A stretch of DNA of 64,000 nt, taken from the NCBI RefSeq assembly GCF_900111495.1, contig NZ_FOIU01000001.1, positions 868,001 to 932,000 on the forward strand, written 5' to 3'. Source of the stretch: Chryseobacterium wanjuense (GTDB lineage Bacteria; Bacteroidota; Bacteroidia; Flavobacteriales; Weeksellaceae). The notes beneath the pieces are model-generated. The model did no database searches. It was not told where the DNA came from and was given only the letters and a program-made list of their open reading frames with translations. The position numbers and the translations under genes were made by a program. The first letter of the stretch is position 1. Every line of letters starts with the position of its first letter. Below are positions 1-7,531 of this stretch, piece after piece.

Positions 1-401
1 CTCTTTCCCAAACCATTACGGCTTTCCGTAATCGCTCCAAAATCACCGTAACCGACCAGTGACAATATAGGTTACAGCCTGCCATTGTATCTTAAAAAAC
101 CTTCTATCCTTTATAAATAATACTATCCATACACTATTGCAGACAGAGATATGATTTTTTTGTGAATACCAGCTTCAACTTTTTGATAAAGCACAATTGA
201 AAGATTTTATCAATAATGACTGAAGAATACAAAATGAAATATAGGTAATGTGGAAAAACCGAAAGGAATTTTTTTGAGATGATTAAAAAAACTGGTTCGT
301 AAAGAATAAATTGATGACACCCTTAGATTATTAAAGAATCAATAAATGAACCCTCTGATCATTCGGAGGGTTTTCTTCTTTTTTATATTTGGTTCTTAAA
401 A
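1..401. other. Intergenic / left window edge
   Basis: No complete gene is visible. At positions 15-32 there is a perfect 7-bp inverted repeat (ATTACGG / CCGTAAT, 4-nt loop). On the minus strand positions 1-65 read as a short open frame containing VGYGDFGAITESRNG, which looks protein-like. It has no ATG and runs off the window, so it may be the edge of a gene lying to the left or a remnant. The rest is AT-rich with nothing recognisable apart from the terminator at 349-384. Confidence 0.4.
349..384 (+). terminator. Rho-independent terminator
   Basis: AACCCTC pairs with GAGGGTT around a 10-nt loop, followed on the plus strand by a T-rich tract (TTTTCTTCTTTTTT). The T-tract orientation fits a transcript coming from the left. 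The ars operon ending at 402 on the other strand could use the same hairpin, but its own 3' flank is poor in T. Confidence 0.6.
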
Positions 402-1430
402 TTAATAATATCTTTTCTTCATCCACAAACTGGCTCTTACCAATAGTATTAATACCGGTACTTCCACCAAGGGACCGATAACCCCAACAAAAGCCTGCGG
501 AGAGTTGATACCGAACACTGCGATGGCTACTGCGATTGCCAGTTCAAAATTGTTTCCTGTGGCTGTAAAGGCTATTGAAGCATTTTTATCATAGGGTACT
601 TTCAACGATTTGTTGATAAAGAAACTAACAAAGAACATTATTACAAAATAGACTACGAGAGGTATCGCTACTTTTATGACATCCATTGGCAGTTCCACGA
701 TCTTTTCACCTTTAAGGCTGAACATTAAGACAATCGTGAATAGCAAAGCATACAGTGTTATCGGTGATATTCTGGGTACAAATTTTCTATTATACCATTC
801 AATACCTTTTAATTTAACTAAGAAGTATCGGCTTAGAAAACCCGCTAAGAAAGGAATTCCTAAATAGATCAATACACTTTCTGTAACATCCTTCATCGAA
901 ACACTTACATTGAAGTTGGCAAGACCTAATTTACCCGGTAGCACATTGATGAATAACCAGACAAAAAAACTATAGGTAAATACCTGGAAGATACTGTTTA
1001 ATGCAACTAATAAAGCGGCATATTCTCTGTTTCCTTTGGCAAGGTCGTTCCATACAATCACCATAGCAATACATCTTGCCAGACCGATAAGAATTAGCCC
1101 AATCATATAGTTTGGTTCATTTCTCAAAAACAAAATGGCAAGAACAAACATTAAGACAGGTCCTATTACCCAATTCAACAAAAGGGATATACTGATTACC
1201 TTCTTATCTTTAAATGCAGTCGGTAATAAGGAGTAATCTACCTTAGCCAAGGGAGGATACATCATTAAGATCAGACCTATTGCTAAAGGAATATTGGTTG
1301 TACCTACAGATAAAGAATCTGTGATTTTTGAAATACCCGGAAATAAAAATCCTAAGCCCACGCCGATCGCCATCGCAAGGAATATCCATAAAGTCAGGTA
1401 TCTGTCGAGAAATTTTAATTTTGGCTGCAT
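402..1430 (-). CDS. arsB: Arsenite efflux permease, Acr3 type
   Basis: An inner-membrane carrier that exports arsenite, the last step of the arsenic detoxification pathway encoded here. The 342-residue protein is almost entirely hydrophobic, with about ten predicted membrane segments, the usual length for Acr3. The signature of transmembrane segment 4, [13 protein letters not shown] (about residues 117-129), contains the conserved Cys (C120) required for transport in this family. It is the last gene of the minus-strand ars cluster, 6 bp after the acetyltransferase gene. The true family name is Acr3; pipelines often label it ArsB although it is unrelated to E. coli ArsB. Substrate assignment (arsenite, possibly antimonite) rests on family and neighbours. 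Confidence 0.93.
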   Translation of the reverse strand: MQPKLKFLDRYLTLWIFLAMAIGVGLGFLFPGISKITDSLSVGTTNIPLAIGLILMMYPPLAKVDYSLLPTAFKDKKVISISLLLNWVIGPVLMFVLAILFLRNEPNYMIGLILIGLARCIAMVIVWNDLAKGNREYAALLVALNSIFQVFTYSFFVWLFINVLPGKLGLANFNVSVSMKDVTESVLIYLGIPFLAGFLSRYFLVKLKGIEWYNRKFVPRISPITLYALLFTIVLMFSLKGEKIVELPMDVIKVAIPLVVYFVIMFFVSFFINKSLKVPYDKNASIAFTATGNNFELAIAVAIAVFGINSPQAFVGVIGPLVEVPVLILLVRASLWMKKRYY

Positions 1431-1436
1431 ACTGTT

Positions 1437-1928
1437 TTAATTTATTCCTATTGTTTTACTTCTTCTTTCCATGATAATCGTGTCGCGCCAGGTATTTCCA
1501 AGCTTGCCTATTTTCTCACGGTAACCAACGAGTCTGAAATCAAAGCGTTGATGAAGTGCTACAGTGGCTTCATTTTCAGGAAACATTCCACTCTGTAGCG
1601 TCCAGATTCCATTAGCTTCACTATCGTCGATCAGCTTTGATATCAAGGCTGTTCCGATTCCTTTTCCTTTGTGCATATTGGAAATATAAATGCTGACTTC
1701 CGCAACGCCTTCATATACACAACGGTTACTTACTGGAGAAAGTGCAGCCCATCCGACAACAGTATCATCAACGATGGCAGCCAGCCGGCTGTGTTTTAAT
1801 TTACTTTTGTCCCAGTCTTCCCATTCTGGAACTGTTGTTTCAAAAGTGGCATGTCCCGTTTCAATACCTTCTTTATATATTCTTGAGATATTTGGATAAT
1901 GCTCTTTTACAATTGCCGTTATTTCCAT
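1437..1928 (-). CDS. GNAT N-acetyltransferase, ArsN1-like
   Basis: A 163-residue acetyltransferase of the GNAT fold, related to phosphinothricin acetyltransferases. The acetyl-CoA binding motif is seen as HKGKGIGTALI near residues 85-95, followed by the usual C-terminal segment with HQRFDFRLVGYREKIG. In arsenic clusters such proteins (ArsN1) acetylate the arsenical arsinothricin or related organoarsenicals. That role here is inferred from context: one base separates it from the arsenate-reductase-like gene and 6 bp from the Acr3 gene. A general amino-acid or phosphinothricin acetyltransferase activity is the alternative. Confidence 0.8.
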   Translation of the reverse strand: MEITAIVKEHYPNISRIYKEGIETGHATFETTVPEWEDWDKSKLKHSRLAAIVDDTVVGWAALSPVSNRCVYEGVAEVSIYISNMHKGKGIGTALISKLIDDSEANGIWTLQSGMFPENEATVALHQRFDFRLVGYREKIGKLGNTWRDTIIMERRSKTIGIN

Positions 1929-1929
1929 T

Positions 1930-2541
1930 CTATTTGCTTATTTGTGAAAAAATATAGAACATTTCTGTAGCGATCTGCAGACTCCTTTCTGTATATACCT
2001 GCGTTTGCTGTGGCGTATTATCAGAAGCTTTTGGATCATCGTATGTTATTGGAAATCTAGCTTCTGCACCGATTACCAATGGACAGCCTTCATCAGCGTT
2101 GTTACAGGTCATGATAGCTCCAAATTTATTTCTAGGATTAAATTCGTTGCTGTATTCTTTTGAAAAACAGATCACCGGAGCTTCATTTTCAGCATATTTC
2201 ACTGCATAGACAGGATTTTCTGCCTCGCTGAGCTTTTGAATCGTAAACCCCTGAGTACCCAATGTTTCAGCCACCTTTGGGAACATTGCCGTTGCTTCAG
2301 TCCCTCCTGAATAGCAAAACACATTGGTAATCCCAAAATGATAAGCCATGGTCTGAGCCCAGATCTGGGATAAATGGCTTCTCCGGCTGTTATGGGTACA
2401 GATGAAATTTAACCTGATGGTGTGACCCGCGTCTATTTTCTTTTGGATATAATCTGTTAATGGCTGTAAAACTGTTTTTCTTTCCTCGGAAACAGTGTCT
2501 ATTGAAATGGATTCAATTGTTTTTAGAATATTCTGATTCAT
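1930..2541 (-). CDS. arsC: Arsenate reductase-like low-MW protein tyrosine phosphatase
   Basis: A 203-residue protein with the phosphatase-loop signature C-x5-R (CTHNSRRS, C48 and R54), the nucleophile loop shared by low-molecular-weight tyrosine phosphatases and thioredoxin-type arsenate reductases. It has an N-terminal extension of about 40 residues ahead of the P-loop compared with short ArsC proteins. Its position inside an ars cluster makes reduction of arsenate to arsenite the likely job, feeding the Acr3 pump downstream. C144 and C153 (TCNNADEGCP) could act as the relay cysteines used by thioredoxin-coupled enzymes; this is inference. Confidence 0.82.
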   Translation of the reverse strand: MNQNILKTIESISIDTVSEERKTVLQPLTDYIQKKIDAGHTIRLNFICTHNSRRSHLSQIWAQTMAYHFGITNVFCYSGGTEATAMFPKVAETLGTQGFTIQKLSEAENPVYAVKYAENEAPVICFSKEYSNEFNPRNKFGAIMTCNNADEGCPLVIGAEARFPITYDDPKASDNTPQQTQVYTERSLQIATEMFYIFSQISK

Positions 2542-2556
2542 TTTTACTGATTAAAA

Positions 2557-3330
2557 TTAATAGCCTTTTCTTAAATTTTCTGCATATTCGTTGGGCAGGG
2601 GACTATCTTCTACTGCCTTTGCTGCTTTTTCAAAGTCATAGTCAAACCGTATGAATTCCACACCGATACTATCTTTGCTCAATACAGAACTATTTTCATT
2701 GATGGTGAGCATGACATATCCGCCCCGCACATCATTATCCTTAGGCTTTCCGACAGAACCTATATTGATGGCATGACGATAATAAGGAAGATCTTCAGTG
2801 CCCGAATTTAGAATTCTGTGGTAAGGTTTGTGCGTATGTCCGAAACACATGATATCGGCGTCTGCCTGCTCCATAATCCTGAGCGTGCTTTTTTCCTCCC
2901 GGTCTTCAAAAAGATACTCATTTATTTTCCTGGGACTGCCATGAGCCAGTAGCAAATTGAGTTTGTCTTCATTTAACTGAAACTCAACTTTGATGTGCGC
3001 CGGAAGTGTCCGCAAATAGGCACGTTCGTCGTTCTTCATCATAGCATTGGTGAACGAAATGGAAATATTGCCATTGTCTTTTTCACTATCCGTTTTGTAC
3101 GCACAGCCGCAGTCATTACTCATACGTCCGATGCCAAAATCATAGTTTCCGGCAATCGTTGGAATTTTTCTTTTTCTGATTTCATTGACGACTTCATTCG
3201 GCCAAATATTGTAGCCTACCAGGTCTCCTAAACAATAGATACTATCCGGATTTCTTTTCTCAATATCTTCAAAGAAAGCTTCCAAAGCAGGTAAATTAGC
3301 GTGTATATCACTGAATAATGCAATTTTCAT
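2557..3330 (-). CDS. Calcineurin-like metallophosphoesterase
   Basis: A 257-residue phosphodiesterase of the YfcE/MJ0936 type. All metal-binding motifs are visible in order: FSDIHANLPALEAF at the N-terminus (D-x-H), GDLVGYNIWP, the GNYD motif, an HGSP motif near residue 130 and GHTHKPYH near 162. It lies 15 bp downstream-side of the arsenate-reductase-like gene in the same minus-strand operon. Similar phosphoesterases recur in Bacteroidetes ars clusters; a direct role in arsenic chemistry is not established, and the substrate cannot be read from sequence. Confidence 0.82.
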   Translation of the reverse strand: MKIALFSDIHANLPALEAFFEDIEKRNPDSIYCLGDLVGYNIWPNEVVNEIRKRKIPTIAGNYDFGIGRMSNDCGCAYKTDSEKDNGNISISFTNAMMKNDERAYLRTLPAHIKVEFQLNEDKLNLLLAHGSPRKINEYLFEDREEKSTLRIMEQADADIMCFGHTHKPYHRILNSGTEDLPYYRHAINIGSVGKPKDNDVRGGYVMLTINENSSVLSKDSIGVEFIRFDYDFEKAAKAVEDSPLPNEYAENLRKGY

Positions 3331-3360
3331 AGTCTGTTTTTGTTGATTTTGCTAAAAGGA

Positions 3361-3834
3361 TTAACAGCAGCCTCCTCCAGGAGTACACGATGTATTTTGA
3401 TTTCCAGCCAGTTCGGAAAGGTTTTTCTTCTGTTTTTCAGAAGGTATCCCGCAGGCATCCTGAGCAAGGCATGCCGTTCTTTTACTTTTTAGAATAAAAA
3501 CTTTTCCATTAAATTCTAAATCATATTTGCCTATCGTGTCACTTTGATATTCTACTTCGATCTCAGCATCTTCAATGCCTAATTTTTCTTCAGAAAGACT
3601 GATAATATGCAGTAGTTTTCCAGGCTTTAAACGGTGTTCATAATCATCAGCATTCCATAGCTGAAAGTTCACAGCCTTCTCATCACGGATTACTCCACCA
3701 CAGTCGATGAATTTTTTATTGATCTGTCCGACTTCGGTAAGGTGAAAGTGTTCCGGTACTAATGTTCCGTTTTCTAATTGAAATTCAACATTTTCTAATG
3801 TTGGAAGGATTCCTTTGATTTCTGATAATTTCAT
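3361..3834 (-). CDS. DUF6428 family protein, Cys-rich C-terminus
   Basis: A 157-residue protein of the family that is habitually found in Bacteroidetes arsenic operons and has no known biochemical role. The body (about residues 1-115) looks like a compact beta-rich domain. The C-terminal 40 residues carry cysteines ending in CTPGGGCC, suggestive of thiol-based metalloid binding or delivery; this is inference. It is the first gene of the five-gene operon behind its own ArsR-type operator at 3859-3872, so it should be expressed together with the reductase and pump. Confidence 0.7.
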   Translation of the reverse strand: MKLSEIKGILPTLENVEFQLENGTLVPEHFHLTEVGQINKKFIDCGGVIRDEKAVNFQLWNADDYEHRLKPGKLLHIISLSEEKLGIEDAEIEVEYQSDTIGKYDLEFNGKVFILKSKRTACLAQDACGIPSEKQKKNLSELAGNQNTSCTPGGGCC

Positions 3835-3858
3835 TGTCTTATATTTTTATAGTTATAA

Positions 3859-3872
3859 TGCAATATTGCGAT
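3859..3872 (-). promoter_or_regulatory. ArsR-type operator, structural operon
   Basis: The plus strand reads TGCAATATTGCGAT, containing the perfect palindrome GCAATATTGC. Thirteen of 14 bases match the site in front of arsR (4366-4379). It lies about 25 bp upstream of the DUF6428 start, where a repressor would block the promoter. Assignment to ArsR is inferred from the match and placement. Confidence 0.65.
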
Positions 3873-4024
3873 AGTTTTAAACAAATTTTTTTTAACATGT
3901 AAACAGCTTTCTTTATACTGGTACAGACGATTTGTACAAATGCAGATATACGTCATCAAATACTTCTGGTAATGACCGACTCTTCAATAATCACGAAAAT
4001 AAAATGGAAACAGCTCCCATATTA

Positions 4025-4351
4025 TTAACAGCATTTTTGATTGGTTACGGTGAATATTATCTTTGAGAAATATTCTCTCAATATATCGAAAGTATTTTCA
4101 TCAATACAGTAGCATACAGAGTTGCCTTCAATACTTCCTTTTATCAATCCTGCATTTTTCAATTCCTTCAGATGTTGGGATACTGTTGGCTGTGCTAAGG
4201 GAAGCTCATTAACAATATCTCCGGTTATACAGGTGTTGACTTTCAACAAGTGTTCTATAATAGCAATTCGTGCAGGATGGCCTAATGCTTTTGCTATAAC
4301 CGCAATCTGGTTTTGATGATCTGTAAAGTGATCTGTCTTCGTTGCTCCCAT
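4025..4351 (-). CDS. arsR: ArsR/SmtB family metalloregulator
   Basis: A 108-residue winged-helix repressor. The recognition region is QPTVSQHLKELKNAGLI (about residues 54-70), the ArsR hallmark, preceded by ALGHPARIAIIEHLL. The classical ELCVCDL metal site of helix 3 is absent; the equivalent stretch has one cysteine (C41, NTCITGD). Other candidate thiols are C80/C82 and the C-terminal pair C107-C108, so As(III) is probably sensed through a different cysteine set. An operator 14 bp before the start implies autorepression, and the same site precedes the DUF6428 operon, separated from arsR by 190 bp. Confidence 0.88.
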   Translation of the reverse strand: MGATKTDHFTDHQNQIAVIAKALGHPARIAIIEHLLKVNTCITGDIVNELPLAQPTVSQHLKELKNAGLIKGSIEGNSVCYCIDENTFDILREYFSKIIFTVTNQKCC

Positions 4352-4365
4352 AATAATTATTATAT

Positions 4366-4379
4366 TGCAATATTACGAT
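4366..4379 (-). promoter_or_regulatory. ArsR-type operator, arsR promoter
   Basis: Plus-strand TGCAATATTACGAT, the partner of the site at 3859-3872 with one difference. It ends only 14 bp upstream of the arsR start codon, consistent with autoregulation. Confidence 0.65.
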
Positions 4380-4423
4380 TTAAGTCTTATTTAAAAAAAT
4401 AATTTGAAAGAATTTTTTTAAGT

Positions 4424-4606
4424 TTATTCTTCCGGTAGCCAGTGTTTTGAGTTAGGGGTATTTTTGATACGTTGTATTTCGTTTTCACCCGTGGAATTGT
4501 AATAGAGGAGCCATAGACTTGCGCAGCGGCATAAATTATAGCGGTAGAGAATAGGGATAAAACGGCGGTTTACCTGGATTACAGTTGTGTTTGATGATAC
4601 AATGAG
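4424..4606 (-). pseudogene. Possible gene remnant, 60 codons, no start
   Basis: Between arsR and the next gene an open frame of 60 codons without an ATG ends in TGENEIQRIKNTPNSKHWLP plus two glutamates and a stop. The C-terminal half has protein-like composition; the upstream part ends at an in-frame TGA (4607-4609). I do not recognise the family. It may be the tail of a decayed gene or chance. The rest of this 620-bp gap is AT-rich, with only the terminator at 4740-4779. Confidence 0.25.
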
Positions 4607-4739
4607 TCAGTTTGATACTTTCAGGAAATGGAATCTATAATGCATTAACTATTGTTGAACAGTAAAAAGTGATAAAATTTTCCTTTTGGCGAAGCATATG
4701 AATATGAGAGTTCTACATTATTAAGAATACATATAATTC

Positions 4740-4779
4740 AAAAAAAGTCAATAAGCTTCTTTTTGGAGAGGCTTATTGA
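4740..4779 (-). terminator. Terminator downstream of SDR gene
   Basis: A perfect 9-bp stem (TCAATAAGC / GCTTATTGA, 14-nt loop) followed on the minus strand by seven T. It lies about 200 bp past the stop of the dehydrogenase gene at 4975 and probably ends that transcript. Confidence 0.6.
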
Positions 4780-4974
4780 TGAGGTTTTAAACTAACTGAT
4801 AGTTAATTTTTTATATATGAAAATTACCTCTCAGGGGCGAGAGGCAAAAAAATCTATTACCACTAAGCAAAGCGGTAAGGTAAATTTATTTATAAATTAA
4901 TCGTATTTAACATATGGTAGAAAAAAAATAACCATAATTATTTAAATAATAAAATATTTAAATCTATTTTACTG

Positions 4975-5697
4975 TTAAACCAATACAGCTCCACCGTCTA
5001 TGACCAAAGACTGTCCTGTAATGTATTCCTGCTTCATAAGAAATACAAATGCTTCTGCAACATCCATCGGCTGCCCGACTCTTTTGAGCAGAAGGGTCTT
5101 TTCCAGATGACCAAAAAAGTTTTCTTTATCGTCTTTGCTTAGGTTTCCCCAAAGGTCGGTATCTATGACTCCTGCCGCAATGTTATTAATTCTGATGGGA
5201 GCAAGCTCAACAGCCATCGCCCTTGTAAAGGCATCCATTGCCCCACATATTGTCGCCCCCAGGCTATATCCAGCCGCTGGACGCTGTCCGAAGTTGCCGC
5301 TCATCAGATTAATGCTTCCGCCGTCGTTAATGTAAGGACGGCCATATTTAATGGCTGCAAATGCACCCCAAAACCGGATCGTGAAGAAATCTTTGGATTT
5401 TTCTATATCCGTATCATCCACCATGCTCATGGAAATGTTTTCTCCAGCAGTATAGATCAGGTGATCAAAGTTGCCGATATTGTTGAAAAAAGACTTTATA
5501 TTTTCTTCTTTATCCAAACTCACAGCAAATCCTTTACTGTTTTCAGGTAAGCTTGCTAGTGCCTTATCGATACGCTGCTGATTGCTGGAAACAATGATTA
5601 CTTCGGCACCATCCGCTGCTGCTGCCTGAGCTGTTGCCAATCCAAGTCCTGAGCTGCCGCCAAGAATAATCACTCTTTTGTCTTTTAATGTTTTCAT
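4975..5697 (-). CDS. SDR family oxidoreductase lacking YxxxK lysine
   Basis: A 240-residue short-chain dehydrogenase with an N-terminal cofactor loop GGSSGLGLA (13-21) and the C-terminal GQSLVIDGGAVLV typical of the fold. In place of the NAG motif it has TAGEN (83-87). The catalytic Ser (S133) and Tyr (Y144) are there, but the YxxxK lysine is Ala (Y-S-L-G-A148). The segment GATICGAMDAFTRAMAVELA matches a known divergent SDR subgroup with this feature, so it is probably intact but uses altered chemistry or a different substrate class. It is in a minus-strand run with the lipoprotein and second SDR; the AraC gene lies upstream. Confidence 0.82.
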   Translation of the reverse strand: MKTLKDKRVIILGGSSGLGLATAQAAAADGAEVIIVSSNQQRIDKALASLPENSKGFAVSLDKEENIKSFFNNIGNFDHLIYTAGENISMSMVDDTDIEKSKDFFTIRFWGAFAAIKYGRPYINDGGSINLMSGNFGQRPAAGYSLGATICGAMDAFTRAMAVELAPIRINNIAAGVIDTDLWGNLSKDDKENFFGHLEKTLLLKRVGQPMDVAEAFVFLMKQEYITGQSLVIDGGAVLV

Positions 5698-5748
5698 TTT
5701 AAAATTTTTATGTTTAAATTGTATTTGCAGAAATTGTTTCTGTTAAAA

Positions 5749-6168
5749 TTAATAGTGCGCTTGTCCTATCATCAACTGGTCAAACTTTCCGTCTTCACCT
5801 ATCCTAAATTTAAAGTAAGTTTTGAAATCACCCCAGGTATCACTATGGAATTTTCCATAAATATCCATACTGTTGTTTTCAACCTTATCTATAGAGATAA
5901 AATGCTCTTTTCCGATTGCTTCTGTTGAGAATTTTATAAAATCTCTTGGATGTCCGTCGTCTAAAAGTGTGGCATTTTTACTAAAGTGTGAAAGCCATTT
6001 TGCACTATCTCCTTTTTGCCAGTCTAGGAGGGCAGCAAGGACTTTTGGGTTGTTAATTTTACTGTATTCCATTTTGTTTATTATCTTGTGATTATGACTA
6101 CCAATCTGCCCACATGCATGAATACTACACAGGAGCAGGGCCGGTAATAAAGACCTGAGGATTTTCAT
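5749..6168 (-). CDS. NTF2-like (SnoaL-type) putative lipoprotein
   Basis: A 139-residue protein with a hydrophobic N-terminus and a possible lipoprotein cysteine (IHAC, C19; a weak lipobox). The remainder fits a small cone-shaped NTF2/SnoaL fold: a helical segment with ALLDWQKGDSAKWLSHFSKN, followed by strands ending DQLMIGQAHY. Catalysis cannot be deduced. It is followed by SDR 4975 and preceded by SDR 6173 with a 4-bp gap, so the three are likely co-transcribed. An alternative start at M33 (MEYSKINN, near 6072) would give a cytosolic protein without a signal. Confidence 0.6.
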   Translation of the reverse strand: MKILRSLLPALLLCSIHACGQIGSHNHKIINKMEYSKINNPKVLAALLDWQKGDSAKWLSHFSKNATLLDDGHPRDFIKFSTEAIGKEHFISIDKVENNSMDIYGKFHSDTWGDFKTYFKFRIGEDGKFDQLMIGQAHY

Positions 6169-6172
6169 TTAC

Positions 6173-6925
6173 TTATTGATTTGCTCCACCATTGACCAAC
6201 AGATGCTGGCCGTTAACGAACGAGGAAAGACCACTTGCAAAAAATTCTGCAGCATTGGCAACATCTTCCACTTCTGCAAGTCTGCCCATGGGACAACTTT
6301 CAAGCAGTGACTTTCTCAGATCTGGATAACTTCCTTCCTCTGTAAATATCCCTGAATGATCTACAGCAAAAGGGATGATGGAATTGACAGTTACCCCGCG
6401 GTGTCCGATTTCTTTTGATAAAACGTCAACGAGGTATCTGGGTGTTGTTTTACTTCCTCCATATACCGCCATCCCAGGCACTGGAAAAGCAGTCGTACTG
6501 GAGGCAATATAAATAATACGGCCATTGTCCTCAATAGTAAGGGCAGCCTGCTGCATAGTGAAATAAGCTCCTTTGGTATTGATTGAAAATAAACGGTCAA
6601 ACTGTTCTTCGGTAAACTCTGTAACGGGTGTTTCTACCATTTCTATTCCGGCGTTGGCCACTACGATATCAATTTTACCAAATGCTTTTTTTGCTTCTTC
6701 AAACAAACGTTTAATGTCCTCGACTTTACTAACATCCGCCTGAATTGAAATTACCTTTACACCCATTGCATTGATGTTGCTTTCTACTTGATCTGTAGAA
6801 GACTTATCTTTTGAATAATTCAGTACGATGTTTGCACCTAATGCGGCATAACGTTCTGCAATGGCTTTTCCCAAGCCTCTTCCTGAGCCTGTGATCAAGG
6901 CTACTTTATTTTCCAGTGTGTTCAT
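6173..6925 (-). CDS. SDR family oxidoreductase (FabG-like)
   Basis: A 250-residue classical short-chain dehydrogenase with every motif intact: TGSGRGLG (12-19), NAG (91-93), catalytic serine around 142-143, and Y155-x3-K159 (YGGSK). The lysine/arginine pattern of the N-terminal half and an N at position 36 suggest NADP(H) preference, which is tentative. The substrate is unknown. It heads the minus-strand run SDR-lipoprotein-SDR. The 600 bp upstream contain remnants of other SDR genes and a duplicated promoter-like segment, after which comes an AraC regulator that may control this group. Confidence 0.87.
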   Translation of the reverse strand: MNTLENKVALITGSGRGLGKAIAERYAALGANIVLNYSKDKSSTDQVESNINAMGVKVISIQADVSKVEDIKRLFEEAKKAFGKIDIVVANAGIEMVETPVTEFTEEQFDRLFSINTKGAYFTMQQAALTIEDNGRIIYIASSTTAFPVPGMAVYGGSKTTPRYLVDVLSKEIGHRGVTVNSIIPFAVDHSGIFTEEGSYPDLRKSLLESCPMGRLAEVEDVANAAEFFASGLSSFVNGQHLLVNGGANQ

Positions 6926-6981
6926 TGTATTAAGATTTAAGTTACTGATGTACTGATGTATTTTAGATATAAATTATATTA

Positions 6982-7039
6982 TTAAGCCATTCCTCCAGTT
7001 TTGTCCGGAAATCCATTTGGCTTGATTGGAGGCATTCCA
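6982..7039 (-). pseudogene. SDR gene remnant (C-terminal tip)
   Basis: The minus strand reads WNASNQAKWISGQ and, after a one-base frame change, KTGGMA followed by a stop. This matches the end of short-chain dehydrogenases (ITGQ-x-GG-x-A). The frame change and absence of the body show a decayed copy. It sits 57 bp upstream of the intact SDR 6173-6925. Confidence 0.55.
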
Positions 7040-7070
7040 GTTTCTTTGTGTTGGTTTCTTTTTCTTAAGT

Positions 7071-7137
7071 CAAAGGTATAAATGCCAACCTCCTTAATTG
7101 TTGCGAAAATTAAAGCATGAGTTGTAAATTTTAAAGG
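7071..7137. repeat. 67-bp imperfect direct repeat, copy A
   Basis: Aligns without gaps to 7400-7466 (offset 329). Shared blocks include CAAAGG-ATAAA, ATTGTTG, and TTG-AAA followed by TTTAAAG. Both copies lie upstream of SDR sequences (one intact, one decayed), so they look like duplicated promoter regions of neighbouring dehydrogenase genes. Confidence 0.5.
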
Positions 7138-7307
7138 ATCCCGGCGTTTAGACTGATCGATATCTTAATTCCGGAAATTTCTGCACATTTATCTATAAAC
7201 ATTTCCTGTACGTCCGTGTTTACAGCATCAGGATGCACAGTTTGAGATTTTTTATGATAATAATATCCTCCAGATTTCATCACCTGGGCATCCTTCGAAG
7301 AAGACAG
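7131..7307 (-). pseudogene. SDR gene remnant (C-terminal segment)
   Basis: An open frame of 58 codons bounded by an upstream TGA reads KDAQVMKSGGYYYHKK and later EMFIDKCAEISGIK. This matches the C-terminal segment of a retinol-dehydrogenase-like SDR (SGKYFYH... and KCAEISG). It lacks start, cofactor loop and active site, so it is a relic. With the fragment at 6982-7039 it shows that this locus once held additional dehydrogenase genes. Confidence 0.55.
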
Positions 7308-7399
7308 TCAGGCCTGTACGTTTAATTTTACTGATGAAATTTTAATACCTATTTTCCTGAATGAACAAATGAATTTTATTCAAGTGTAATTTATTGATT

Positions 7400-7466
7400 C
7401 AAAGGCATAAAGAGGATTTCCTTGGATTGTTGTAAATATTAAAACAAGAATTGCAAAATTTAAAGA
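7400..7466. repeat. 67-bp imperfect direct repeat, copy B
   Basis: Partner of 7071-7137. It lies between the AraC gene (stop at 7532) and the SDR remnant at 7131-7307, the place expected for the promoter of that lost gene. The stretch 7308-7399 holds nothing recognisable. Confidence 0.5.
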
Positions 7467-7531
7467 ACTTTAATATGGAATAACAAAAGTTTATATGACT
7501 ACATTTTTTTCAAATATATAAAGCAAAAAAA

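Noticed and set aside
1..65. Partial minus-strand gene at the left edge
   Set aside because: Only about 20 codons are visible and there is no ATG; listed only as part of the intergenic description.
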